From Candidatus Aenigmatarchaeota archaeon (lineage in GTDB: Archaea > Aenigmatarchaeota > Aenigmatarchaeia > Aenigmatarchaeales > Aenigmatarchaeaceae), in NCBI GenBank assembly GCA_018221065.1, contig JAAOXY010000105.1:1-9462 (forward strand): 9,462 nucleotides of DNA, read 5' to 3'. Every line of letters begins with the position of its first letter. The first letter of the stretch is position 1. This document shows, piece after piece, positions 1-6,865 of the stretch. Below the pieces are notes generated by a model that was not told where the DNA came from, did not search any database, and saw nothing but the letters and a program-made list of their open reading frames with translations. A program made the translations under genes and the position numbers.

Positions 1-910
1 TCCAGGAACATATGGTATAGTATCAAAACCACAGAGTACCAGAGTAGGAATAAATCAATTCTTGGATGGATACATCAAAGAAGATAATGTTAGAATACGA
101 ACAGAACCAATAGATTTCAATTTGGGAAGATCAAGTGTGATGCAAGAAGGAAAAATCTATTTACAATGGGAAGATATTGAAAAGACTCTCGATACTTTTT
201 CACTGAAAGTAAAAGCAGGTTCTCTTAACAAAGGAGAGATTCTAGGAATATTTGGTTCAAATGCTCTAGGAAAAACAACTTTTGCAAAATTATTAGCGGG
301 AGAGATAAAGCCTGACAAAGGAAAGGTTGATCATGAAGTTACGATATCATACAAGCCACAATACATAAGCACAGATTTCCACGGTACTGTAATAGATTTA
401 TTGCAATCTAATGTTGATAATATATTATCAGAAGAATTTCGTTCTACAATAATTAGACCACTCGGTTTGGAAAAATTAATGGAAAAGACAGTTAGCAATC
501 TTTCAGGTGGAGAATTACAAAGAGTTGCAATTGCATTAGCACTTTCAAAAGAAGCAGATGTTTACTTATTGGATGAACCTTCTGCATACTTAGATGTAGA
601 ACAGAGACTAGCAGTTGCTAAGACGATTAGAAAACTTTGTGAACATAAAGAATGTTCAGCAATGATAATTGATCACGATTTATTATTCTTAAGTTATCTT
701 TCAGATAGAGCAATGGTCTTTAGTGGAGATTCAGGAAGAAATGCTGAAGCAGAACAATTCCAATTGCAAGAAGGATTCAATAGATTCCTAAAGGAAGTTG
801 ACGTAACATTTAGAAAAGATCCACAGTCAAAGAGACCTAGAGCTAACAAGCCAAATAGTCAAAAAGATCAAGAACAAAAAAGAGCCAACAAGTATTTCTA
901 CGTAGAATAA
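1..910 (+). CDS. abce1: ABCE1/Rli1 ribosome-recycling ATPase, C-terminal part (5' end outside window)
   Basis: ABCE1 splits post-termination 70S ribosomes together with release factor aRF1 or Pelota, in the cytoplasm. The gene is cut by the window edge: the frame is open from base 2 and reads PGTYGIVSKPQSTRVGINQF, the ABCE1 stretch leading into the second nucleotide-binding domain, so the TTG at 62 is not a start. Counting visible residues from base 2, the second ATPase domain shows Walker A GSNALGKT (85-92), a Q-loop glutamine (about 120), signature LSGGE (167-171), Walker B VYLLDEPS (187-194) and the DHD switch histidine (225). The run SAYLDVEQRLAVAK after Walker B is diagnostic of ABCE1. 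The C-terminal tail (FLKEVDVTFRKDP, then RANKPNSQKDQEQK) also matches the family. The missing part should hold the Fe-S domain and first ATPase domain. The stop codon abuts the stop of the convergent gene. Confidence 0.97.
   Translation, partial: PGTYGIVSKPQSTRVGINQFLDGYIKEDNVRIRTEPIDFNLGRSSVMQEGKIYLQWEDIEKTLDTFSLKVKAGSLNKGEILGIFGSNALGKTTFAKLLAGEIKPDKGKVDHEVTISYKPQYISTDFHGTVIDLLQSNVDNILSEEFRSTIIRPLGLEKLMEKTVSNLSGGELQRVAIALALSKEADVYLLDEPSAYLDVEQRLAVAKTIRKLCEHKECSAMIIDHDLLFLSYLSDRAMVFSGDSGRNAEAEQFQLQEGFNRFLKEVDVTFRKDPQSKRPRANKPNSQKDQEQKRANKYFYVE
876..881 (-). terminator. T6 run on minus strand, candidate terminator of the PAP2-PPOX operon
   Basis: On the minus strand this is a run of six T about 30 nt past the stop of the PPOX gene, within the 3' coding end of abce1. 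A U-run of this length could end the minus-strand transcript. It could also be chance in lysine-rich, A-rich coding sequence. Confidence 0.3.
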
Positions 911-1273
911 TTATAATATTTTTTCAATCTTGTCCAAGTCAAAAACTTCTTCAACCGATACAAGTATTACAGATTTTGTTGAATTATTACCATCAGCATT
1001 TCTTTCTACTCCAATATCAAAATATTTTCCTGAAGAATGCAATTCAACTTTACCCTTTATTCTATAATAATTACCTTCATGTTTGATTACTAAACAAGCC
1101 AATGGATTTTCAGTAAGATTATTCAAACTCCTGGTTGTTTGACAAGCATTGATTAATATTTTATCATCAATCCATCCTTCACACATTACAAAAATCGCAT
1201 GCGGTTTCCCATCTTTAGAACTTGTAGCAAGAACCATTTCTCTATCTTTTTGTACTACATCTTTCCAATTCAC
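911..1273 (-). CDS. PPOX-fold (pyridoxamine 5'-phosphate oxidase-like) flavin-binding protein
   Basis: A 120-residue protein of the small split beta-barrel family (pyridoxamine-phosphate-oxidase-like, flavin-binding). Members bind FMN or F420 as dimers and act as small-substrate oxidoreductases; the substrate here cannot be told. Typical features are the opening helix, then REMVLATSSKDGKPHAIFV (residues 11-29, first strands), the R48-S-L-N-N-L-T-E-N-P stretch with its conserved Asn-Pro, and the YRIKGKVEL strand (70-78). The length suits a minimal single-domain member. I chose GTG at 1273 over GTG at 1282. The TGA of the upstream PAP2 gene overlaps this start (GTGA), and GAGGTG at 1285-1280 then sits in the same register as other starts here. 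The 1282 GTG lies inside that ribosome-binding site. The gene is translationally coupled to the PAP2 gene. Confidence 0.85.
   Translation of the reverse strand: MNWKDVVQKDREMVLATSSKDGKPHAIFVMCEGWIDDKILINACQTTRSLNNLTENPLACLVIKHEGNYYRIKGKVELHSSGKYFDIGVERNADGNNSTKSVILVSVEEVFDLDKIEKIL
919..924 (+). terminator. T6 run, candidate terminator of abce1
   Basis: A run of six T lies about 10 nt after the abce1 stop, inside the 3' end of the convergent PPOX gene. Archaeal RNA polymerase terminates at U-runs without needing a hairpin. Because the two stops touch, this is the first place such a signal could lie. The assignment is inferred from position only. Confidence 0.4.
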
Positions 1274-1878
1274 TTTCTCCACCTCTCTAATGTTTTTTCA
1301 ATTTTTTCTAATGGTAGATTAATTGTTAATATTCCTAAGATGATTCCCATCAATGCACCAAATATGACATCAAAAGGATAATGCACACCTATGAATACTC
1401 TACTAAAAGCGACAATAGATGCGAAAATAAATCCAGGAAGCATAATCCTTTTATCAGCTTTACTCAACACCACTACTAAAGCAAATGCAAGAACAGCATG
1501 TGCAGATGGGAATGATGAAAGAGCAGAATCAGCTACCAATCTAAACGCTTCTAAAACTTCAAATGGTCTTGGCCTCATTATCAATAATTTCAATAACAAG
1601 GTAGGTATTCCCGTTACAAGTACAGCTCCTAGCAAATAACTTGCGGTCTCATACTTTCTTCGGAACCAGAAAAGTAATGCCAAAGCTGACCAAATATAAT
1701 ATGAACCAAGGTAAGACAATGAGACAATTATATTATCAAGAACGCCAAAAGTCATTGAGTTTACTGAATAAAACAGATAAACATCTTCTTCTACAAATGA
1801 ATTAATATAGAATAATGAAAGTCCTAAGATTACTAGATACAAAAAGATCAAAACAGCAATCTTATTAAGGTTTTTCAT
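1270..1878 (-). CDS. PAP2-family membrane phosphatase
   Basis: A 202-residue integral membrane phosphatase of the PAP2/phosphatidic-acid phosphatase type 2 family, which removes phosphate from lipid phosphates or polyprenyl pyrophosphates at the outer face of the membrane. All three catalytic signatures are present: KX6RP (K97 to R104-P105), a PSXH variant of PSGH (P124-S-A-H127), and SRX5HX3D (S159-R160, H166, D170). Several hydrophobic helices are evident, at about 7-27, 45-72, 82-101, 127-139, 147-163 and 171-188. The second position before the catalytic histidine is Ala instead of Gly, a common variant. The substrate is not known; an isoprenoid-phosphate role in glycan-carrier recycling is possible. 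I chose ATG 1878 over in-frame ATG 1884 because the TATA element lies 25 nt upstream of 1878 and there is no ribosome-binding site, as expected for a leaderless transcript. It is first in an operon with the PPOX gene. Confidence 0.93.
   Translation of the reverse strand: MKNLNKIAVLIFLYLVILGLSLFYINSFVEEDVYLFYSVNSMTFGVLDNIIVSLSYLGSYYIWSALALLFWFRRKYETASYLLGAVLVTGIPTLLLKLLIMRPRPFEVLEAFRLVADSALSSFPSAHAVLAFALVVVLSKADKRIMLPGFIFASIVAFSRVFIGVHYPFDVIFGALMGIILGILTINLPLEKIEKTLERWRK
1280..1285 (-). promoter_or_regulatory. Shine-Dalgarno GAGGTG of the PPOX gene
   Basis: GAGGTG on the minus strand lies 6 nt before GTG 1273 and inside the last codons of the PAP2 gene. It decides the start: the alternative GTG at 1282 overlaps the element and could not use it. 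Confidence 0.7.
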
Positions 1879-1898
1879 AACCATATTTAATTGGAATC

Positions 1899-1907
1899 AA
1901 ATATAAA
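1899..1907 (-). promoter_or_regulatory. TATA box for the PAP2-PPOX operon
   Basis: On the minus strand this reads TTTATATTT, identical to the element at 5578-5586. Its centre is 25 nt before ATG 1878, the spacing that puts transcription start at or beside the start codon. It sits in the 39-base divergent intergenic region shared with the methyltransferase gene. That gene may use the weaker ATATTTAAT at 1883-1891, about 30 nt before its ATG. Confidence 0.6.
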
Positions 1908-1917
1908 GTTGATTATT

Positions 1918-2490
1918 ATGAGCAGATATTTTTTTGAAGGAATAGAAATAGAAGTACCAGATTCAGTCTATGAACCAAGAGAAGACTCTATTTTACTAGC
2001 AAATCATCTAAAATCTCTTAAAGAAAAAAATATGGAAGTCTTGGAGATGGGATGTGGTTCAGGATTACTGTCGATAATTCTAGCTAAAGAAAATAACGTA
2101 ACATCAGTTGACATAAATCCAGTAGCAATAGATATAACAAAAAAGAACGCAGAAGATAACAATGTTTCTCTCAAAATCATAAATTCTAATCTTTTTGATC
2201 AGGTTGAAAGCAAATATAATCTCATAATTTTCAATCCACCATACCTTCCAGATTCAGATGATATTCCTGGAAATGAAACATGGGCAGACAAAGGAACTAT
2301 AACTAAATTTATCAAAGAAGTATCCAATTATCTCAAACCCAACGGAAGAGTATTAATGATTGTTAGTTCTCTCACAACAGAAAAAGACGTTATTAAAGAG
2401 TTTGAATCTCTTGATTTCACAGTAAAAGTTCTCAAAACACAAAAAATCGCATGGGAAACCCTCTTTTTGCTCGAATCAAAACTATTATAA
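1918..2490 (+). CDS. mtq2: HemK2/Mtq2-type protein-glutamine N5-methyltransferase
   Basis: A 190-residue class I SAM-dependent methyltransferase of the HemK2/Mtq2 type. In archaea and eukaryotes these enzymes, usually with the partner Trm112, methylate the glutamine of the GGQ motif of the class I release factor in the cytoplasm. Evidence includes the N-terminal YEPREDS motif (residues 18-24), characteristic of this subfamily, the SAM-binding loop EMGCGSG (43-49), the acidic ribose-binding SVDINP (63-68) and the catalytic NPPY (106-109). The protein is as short as other archaeal members and lacks the N-terminal extension of bacterial PrmC. I chose ATG 1918 over TTG 1891 because family members begin just before the YFFEGIEIEVP stretch. 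No ribosome-binding site precedes it, so it is probably leaderless. Its likely substrate, aRF1, works with ABCE1, whose gene is 1 kb away. Other targets such as a ribosomal protein cannot be excluded. Confidence 0.9.
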   Translation: MSRYFFEGIEIEVPDSVYEPREDSILLANHLKSLKEKNMEVLEMGCGSGLLSIILAKENNVTSVDINPVAIDITKKNAEDNNVSLKIINSNLFDQVESKYNLIIFNPPYLPDSDDIPGNETWADKGTITKFIKEVSNYLKPNGRVLMIVSSLTTEKDVIKEFESLDFTVKVLKTQKIAWETLFLLESKLL

Positions 2491-2512
2491 GGTGATTATG
2501 GAAAATATAATC

Positions 2513-2517
2513 AGGTG
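2513..2517 (+). promoter_or_regulatory. Shine-Dalgarno AGGTG of the surface protein gene
   Basis: AGGTG ends 6 nt before ATG 2523, in the same register as the gatD site. A TATA-like TATTATAA at 2483-2490, overlapping the stop of the upstream gene, is centred about 36 nt before the ATG and would give a leader of about 10 nt. A second A+T stretch at 2503-2510 is too close to the ATG to serve. Confidence 0.55.
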
Positions 2518-2522
2518 CAAGC

Positions 2523-5500
2523 ATGAAAAAGCTGTTAATCTTATTAATCTTCATAGTATTACTGGCGCCAGTAGCTTCTGCTACAAAGAACGTCACTTAC
2601 ATAACATCATCAGCAACAGCTTCTCAATGTTCTGATCTTACAGGGGACGATAAATGGTTCTGTGAAAGATTAGAAGATGAGATAGGGTATGATGTTACCT
2701 TAGTTCATGAAAATCAAGTAAGAGACGGTACTTCTATATGGAAGACACCAGCTAGCAAATCAGATTTGATATTTTTTGGTGTTATAAGTCAAGCCATGAT
2801 AGATGGTAGTAAAACTGATAGCACAAAGTTTTGTAGTAATGTTACAGCTTATACAGGTTCAGGAAAAGCAAAAGTTTTCGGAACTTTTTTAAGTATATAC
2901 AATGATACATCATCAGGAAAACAATTAACAGGTTGTGCTTTAGGAATTTTAGGATTAAGTTCTTCTTATAGCAATAACATATGTTCAAATTCGGGTTACA
3001 GTGGTTTCAAGAAAAACAAAACCGGTTACCCAACCGACAGTTTGGGTAGTAGCCCAGTATTGTTGAGCCCAAAGAGAACAGTCTATGTGCATGGAACTGC
3101 AGGTCAAGGTGTTGGATGGGTTAGTGTAGTCTGTAACACTCCGCCAACAGGAGCATTAGCAGGTGAATATTCTGTTGTCAATAATACATCAACGGGAGCT
3201 TTCTGGGGACTGACTGATACAGCTTCATTTACAAGTTCTACAAAGAATTTCTTTGATAGAATGGTATGGTATATTCTTGATGATACAACTTGGGCAATGT
3301 CGGGAAAAACAATACCAGCATCACCAACAATAAATGAAAGTATGATATTGGTATCTAAGATAACACTTAGAGGAAGTCCGGTTTCTTCTGGAACAGTCAA
3401 TTATACTATTGATCAAAATGGAGGAGTAACTGGAAATCTTGCATACAATTCTGCTTCAACTTGGTGGGAAAAATATAATGTTAAATTACCTTATGCAGTT
3501 ACTTCTAAGTATAACATAACAGGTTATTCAGGTTCGACATTGATGGGTCATACTAATAATGATTTTGACGTTGGTAATCTTACAGTGACAATAAATTCTG
3601 GAGATTATATGACAAATAGTACTTACACAATCAATGCAACTGTTTCTGGCATTGCTTCTTCAGCAATGAACTACAAGATATGGAATAAGACAAGCTATAC
3701 AACAATATCAACAGGAGCAGTTGATTCATGTTCAGGAGCAACTTGTACAAGAATAGTAAACACAAATAATTTTGACGAAGATACTCTCATCTTAGAAGTT
3801 ACAGTACAGAATGGTACTTTGTCAGGCGGATCCTATAAACTCATATCTACAACAGGTGCAAGCAGTTTAGATATTCAAACCGATGATGATGAATACAGAC
3901 CAGGAGACACAATAGATGTAGATGTTTACACAACAGGCGTAGCAAATACAATGAAACTTTCTGTTATAGATCCTCTTGGTTCAGAACTTCTTGAGAATTC
4001 ATCTATGACACAAAGTTCAACAGATGATACCCATTGGTATAAATCTTATACTCTTGGTGAAGGAGTTGAAAATGGAACTTATGAAATAGAAGTTTATTCC
4101 AACGGTGATTCACCTATAATAGAATCAGAAGAAGTTGATGTCATTGCTTGGATAATAGCACCATCTCTTGACAAGTCAGTTTATTCTTCTGGTGACACAG
4201 TTGAGATAAGTGTTACAACCACTAAAGTTCATACAGATCTTAATTTTACTATTAAAATAAATCTTACAGACCCAGACGATGATGTTACAATTGTAGAAGA
4301 TGGTTTTCTTTTCCCAGGCGAAATTCCCGATGCGTCATCAAATGGAACATTCTCTACAGATTATAATCTATCCAACACAGCAATAGGTGGTGAATATTCA
4401 GTCAATATTTACATAAATGATTCTTATGACAGAGAATTTGAAGAAACTTTAGAATTTACAGTTGGTTCAACAAGTCTATTACAAGTAACACCTTCAAGTT
4501 GGGAAGTTTCTACAACAGAAGGCGGTTATTTCACAAAAGAATTTACTGTAAAGAATATAGGAAATGAAACTCTTGAAAATTTCACAATATATGAAAGCGG
4601 TGATCTCGGTGCATACCTTGACACATCAGAAGATAACATAAGTAGTATTTCTGAAGGAGCTAGTAAGAAGTTTAATGGATTCATGACACTCAATACAGGT
4701 GGAACAAAAGCAGGAACAATAACAATAGAAAATTCAAAGACAAAATATGTTATTAATGTAACAGGAACATATTTGGCAAATGCTACCAAACCAAATGAAA
4801 TTTTTGTTGCACCGTCGACTATGTCAGTAGTTTTACCAATAAATAAAAAATTAGAAAAGAGCTTTGCATTAACAACAATTTCAACAGATGGAGTAAAAAA
4901 CATAGCACCATCTATTACGGGTGATATTTTTGGAATAGTTCTAATAAAATCTGCACCTTCTAACATAACAATAGCTGAATCAGGTACAATGGTTATTGAA
5001 ACCAACACACAAGCAAAAGAAATAGGAACATACACTGGAAGCATTGAAATAGCAAGTTCAGCAGGAACAGCAAAAATAAATTCAATTACAATTGATATTA
5101 TTCCAGATCTAAGTGTTGAAGCAAGGGCAAGAAAAGTAGAATTAGAAGACCTTCAGCAAAATATAACAAAATTAAAATCAAGAAGAAAGAATGTAACTGA
5201 AATCGAATCTCTTTACAATACAACAAATATTCTTTTGGATGAAGCTGCAACACGATATGAAGAAGCAGATTATGATACATCAAAGATAAAATATGAACTT
5301 GCCTTAAGCAATATTAACAGTATAGAAACTAAGATAAATACTCTCGAGACTGCACAAGAACCAGCAGCTGATTATAGTGGAATAATTTGGATAGTTGCAA
5401 TACTTGTTGTAGTCATAATAGCAGGAATAATGATATACAAGAACAAAGACAAGATAAAGCAATTCTTACAAGACAAAGGTAGCCACAGGAAGAAAGACCA

Positions 5501-5573
5501 GCCAAAAGAAGAACGTAAGGAATATTATGAACCAGTTGGTGAACAAGGCGGATACAGAACAGACTACTACTGA
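2523..5573 (+). CDS. Large secreted, membrane-anchored, sequon-rich surface protein
   Basis: A 1016-residue protein I cannot assign to a named family. It starts with a Sec signal peptide (MKKLLILLIFIVLLAPVASA). Residues about 22-253 resemble an alpha/beta GATase/ThuA-like domain: a KNVTYITSS opening strand, SDLIFFG, and an FFDRMVWYIL closing helix. Next come beta-rich Ig/macroglobulin-like domains, two starting with a Y-x-x-G-D-T strand (Y458 and Y554). Two more beta domains follow, one with the VKNIGNETLENFTI pattern (about 655-755) and one at about 757-860. A charged coiled coil spans about 864-940 and a transmembrane helix 953-971. The cytoplasmic tail is basic and ends with five tyrosines in the last 17 residues. 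By my count about 30 N-X-S/T sequons lie outside the membrane, implying heavy N-glycosylation. Likely roles are cell envelope, adhesion or cell contact; this is inference. It has its own promoter region and follows mtq2 by 32 nt. Confidence 0.85.
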   Translation: MKKLLILLIFIVLLAPVASATKNVTYITSSATASQCSDLTGDDKWFCERLEDEIGYDVTLVHENQVRDGTSIWKTPASKSDLIFFGVISQAMIDGSKTDSTKFCSNVTAYTGSGKAKVFGTFLSIYNDTSSGKQLTGCALGILGLSSSYSNNICSNSGYSGFKKNKTGYPTDSLGSSPVLLSPKRTVYVHGTAGQGVGWVSVVCNTPPTGALAGEYSVVNNTSTGAFWGLTDTASFTSSTKNFFDRMVWYILDDTTWAMSGKTIPASPTINESMILVSKITLRGSPVSSGTVNYTIDQNGGVTGNLAYNSASTWWEKYNVKLPYAVTSKYNITGYSGSTLMGHTNNDFDVGNLTVTINSGDYMTNSTYTINATVSGIASSAMNYKIWNKTSYTTISTGAVDSCSGATCTRIVNTNNFDEDTLILEVTVQNGTLSGGSYKLISTTGASSLDIQTDDDEYRPGDTIDVDVYTTGVANTMKLSVIDPLGSELLENSSMTQSSTDDTHWYKSYTLGEGVENGTYEIEVYSNGDSPIIESEEVDVIAWIIAPSLDKSVYSSGDTVEISVTTTKVHTDLNFTIKINLTDPDDDVTIVEDGFLFPGEIPDASSNGTFSTDYNLSNTAIGGEYSVNIYINDSYDREFEETLEFTVGSTSLLQVTPSSWEVSTTEGGYFTKEFTVKNIGNETLENFTIYESGDLGAYLDTSEDNISSISEGASKKFNGFMTLNTGGTKAGTITIENSKTKYVINVTGTYLANATKPNEIFVAPSTMSVVLPINKKLEKSFALTTISTDGVKNIAPSITGDIFGIVLIKSAPSNITIAESGTMVIETNTQAKEIGTYTGSIEIASSAGTAKINSITIDIIPDLSVEARARKVELEDLQQNITKLKSRRKNVTEIESLYNTTNILLDEAATRYEEADYDTSKIKYELALSNINSIETKINTLETAQEPAADYSGIIWIVAILVVVIIAGIMIYKNKDKIKQFLQDKGSHRKKDQPKEERKEYYEPVGEQGGYRTDYY

Positions 5574-5577
5574 TAAA

Positions 5578-5586
5578 TTTATATTT
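5578..5586 (+). promoter_or_regulatory. TATA box for the TGS GTPase gene
   Basis: TTTATATTT is centred 26 nt before ATG 5608, and there is no Shine-Dalgarno element before that ATG. This is the classic arrangement of an archaeal leaderless promoter. It begins only 5 nt after the stop of the surface protein gene. Confidence 0.7.
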
Positions 5587-5607
5587 TAATTATCATCTCT
5601 ATTTACT

Positions 5608-6435
5608 ATGCCTATTAACGCAAGACCGGAATTTTTTAAAGCTCAAGGAGAATATGCTAATGCTAAAACTCGTGCTGAAAAAATAAGAGCATTAGAAGAA
5701 GTATTAAGATGCGCTCCTACTCACAAAGGTGCAGATCATATCAGAGCTGAGATCAAAGCCAAGATAGCAAAACTGAAAAAACAAACTGTCAGAAAAGTAG
5801 GAGGAAGGATGACAACAATACCAAAAGAAGGAGATGCTCAGATATGTATTATGGGATTGACACAATCGGGCAAATCAACATTATTATCTAAGATGACCAA
5901 TGCTAAACCTAAGATTACTGGTAGACCATATACCACAGTAAAGCCAGTAATTGGTGTTTCTATGTGGCAAGGTGTGCAATTCCAGATGGTTGAGATACCT
6001 TCAACATTTCAAAGAGTGCATATGAACATAGCTCAGAACTGTGATGGAATAATACTTGTTCTAAATCCTAAAAAAGCTCAAGAAGAACGAAAGGAAATGC
6101 TCGCTATATTAGAACAGTTCAGGATAAGAAAACCGATGACAATAGTTAAGATGGAAGAAGATATTGATATAGAAGAGATAAATCTTAAAATTTGGGAAAA
6201 GTTGAATAAAGTAAGAATATATTGTAAAGAACCTGGCAAAAAACATGCTCCAAGAGCTCTTGTTCTAAAGTATGGGTCGGATATTGGCGATGTTGCTGAA
6301 GATGTTCATAAAGATTTCTTGAAATTCTTCAAATTTGCAAGAGTTTGGGGTAAATCAGCTAAACATGACGGTCAGACAGTAGGCAAAGAACATGAGATAG
6401 CAGATGGCGATATAATCGAAATCCATACCATCTAG
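5608..6435 (+). CDS. DRG/Obg-like GTPase with C-terminal TGS domain, degenerate G3 and G4
   Basis: A 275-residue cytoplasmic P-loop protein related to archaeal DRG-type GTPases, which act with ribosomes or tRNA. Residues 1-60 form the helical N-terminus of this group (MPINARPEFFKAQGEYANAK, then a basic coil). The G domain has an intact P-loop GLTQSGKST (83-91) and the G2 region YTTVKPVIGV with T109/T110. The G3 site reads VEIPST (128-133) where DxPG is expected. No NKxD G4 motif is seen; the matching place reads IVKMEEDID (179-187). The C-terminal TGS domain (about 200-275) is well kept: VRIYCKEPGKK, HKDFLKFFKFARVWGKS, then a closing DGDIIEIHTI strand. It may bind nucleotide but lose guanine specificity or normal hydrolysis. 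It is a small variant compared with DRG proteins of about 360 residues. It is the first gene in a run with two small unknown genes. Confidence 0.88.
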   Translation: MPINARPEFFKAQGEYANAKTRAEKIRALEEVLRCAPTHKGADHIRAEIKAKIAKLKKQTVRKVGGRMTTIPKEGDAQICIMGLTQSGKSTLLSKMTNAKPKITGRPYTTVKPVIGVSMWQGVQFQMVEIPSTFQRVHMNIAQNCDGIILVLNPKKAQEERKEMLAILEQFRIRKPMTIVKMEEDIDIEEINLKIWEKLNKVRIYCKEPGKKHAPRALVLKYGSDIGDVAEDVHKDFLKFFKFARVWGKSAKHDGQTVGKEHEIADGDIIEIHTI

Positions 6436-6436
6436 C

Positions 6437-6445
6437 TTAAATATT
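6437..6445 (+). promoter_or_regulatory. TATA box for the 126-residue unknown gene
   Basis: TTAAATATT is centred 24 nt before ATG 6465, and no Shine-Dalgarno element is present, so the gene is probably transcribed without a leader. The element starts 2 nt after the upstream stop codon. Confidence 0.6.
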
Positions 6446-6464
6446 TTGGGCTCTTAATTCTATT

Positions 6465-6845
6465 ATGGTTTCTAGTCTGATTAAGACCAAAGCAGATTTG
6501 GACAAGCTACCTGCTAGTTGGTATTCTGGTGTTGAGAAAAGTAGAGAAAAAGCCAGAAAGCTTAACAATAAAGTAGTAGCTGTTGATCAGACTACCTCAG
6601 TTGTTGTGGGAAGACTGATAGCAATAGATATCGATAAATTGTGGAACTTCAAGTATCCATATTGTAAGTTGACATTGAGAAATCCTCAAAGATATAGATC
6701 AAATGGTAATTTTGAATGCAAAATGAGTGAGATAGAATTATTTTTTGTCAATAAGCCTAAGATGCTTCTCGATTTAGAGGAGCTTTCTGATAGGCATCCT
6801 ATCATTTATAGAGCAATAAGGAAACAGATTAAAATCTGTCCATGA
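6465..6845 (+). CDS. Hypothetical protein (126 aa), unrecognised
   Basis: I do not recognise this protein. It is basic, has no signal peptide or membrane segment, and is probably cytoplasmic. The N-terminus is helical and charged (TKADLDKLPASWYSGVEKSR). Residues about 37-55 (VVAVDQTTSVVVGRLIAID) and 65-95 (YCKLTLRNPQRYRSN, FECKMSEIELFFVN) alternate like beta strands. The VGRLIAID-then-LTLRNP rhythm recalls a small beta-barrel such as Sm-like or OB/SH3-like RNA-binding folds, a weak inference. The C-terminus is helical (LDLEELSDRHPIIYRAIRKQ). Cysteines are scattered with no metal-binding pairs. The gene has a leaderless promoter 29 nt after the TGS GTPase and is followed closely by a zinc-ribbon gene, so a shared role in RNA or translation is possible. 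Confidence 0.75.
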   Translation: MVSSLIKTKADLDKLPASWYSGVEKSREKARKLNNKVVAVDQTTSVVVGRLIAIDIDKLWNFKYPYCKLTLRNPQRYRSNGNFECKMSEIELFFVNKPKMLLDLEELSDRHPIIYRAIRKQIKICP

Positions 6846-6852
6846 TTGTTAC

Positions 6853-6857
6853 GGAGG
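6853..6857 (+). promoter_or_regulatory. Strong Shine-Dalgarno GGAGG of the zinc-ribbon gene
   Basis: GGAGG is the best match to the anti-Shine-Dalgarno of 16S rRNA in the window. Its end lies 8 nt before ATG 6866 and 5 nt before ATG 6863. Other starts here keep 7-8 nt in the equivalent register, which favours 6866. ATG 6842, which overlaps the upstream TGA, has no such site. Confidence 0.75.
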
Positions 6858-6865
6858 AGATTATG

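Noticed and set aside
62..64. TTG at 62 as the start of the first gene
   Set aside because: The frame is open to the window edge and the upstream residues match ABCE1, so the gene is truncated by the window and does not start here.
1280..1282. GTG at 1282 as the start of the PPOX gene
   Set aside because: It lies inside the GAGGTG ribosome-binding site. GTG 1273 has correct spacing and a GTGA overlap with the upstream stop.
1199..1639. Plus-strand open frames opposite the PPOX and PAP2 genes
   Set aside because: They are antisense to genes with full family motifs and show no domain or start signal of their own.
1891..1917. TTG at 1891 as the start of the Mtq2-like gene
   Set aside because: The extra nine residues are not typical of the family and they overlap the divergent promoter. 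ATG 1918 gives the usual N-terminus.
2498..2637. Short reading frame from ATG 2498, preceded by AGGTGAT, overlapping the surface protein start
   Set aside because: It is about 45 codons, out of frame with the signal peptide of a clear gene, and has no recognisable content. The AGGTGAT is probably chance.
3104..5283. Minus-strand open frames inside the surface protein gene
   Set aside because: They are low-complexity antisense translations of the Thr/Ser/Val-rich beta domains and coiled coil, with no motifs.
6842..6844. ATG 6842 (ATGA overlap) as the zinc-ribbon start
   Set aside because: No ribosome-binding site precedes it, while a strong GGAGG sits just before ATG 6863/6866.
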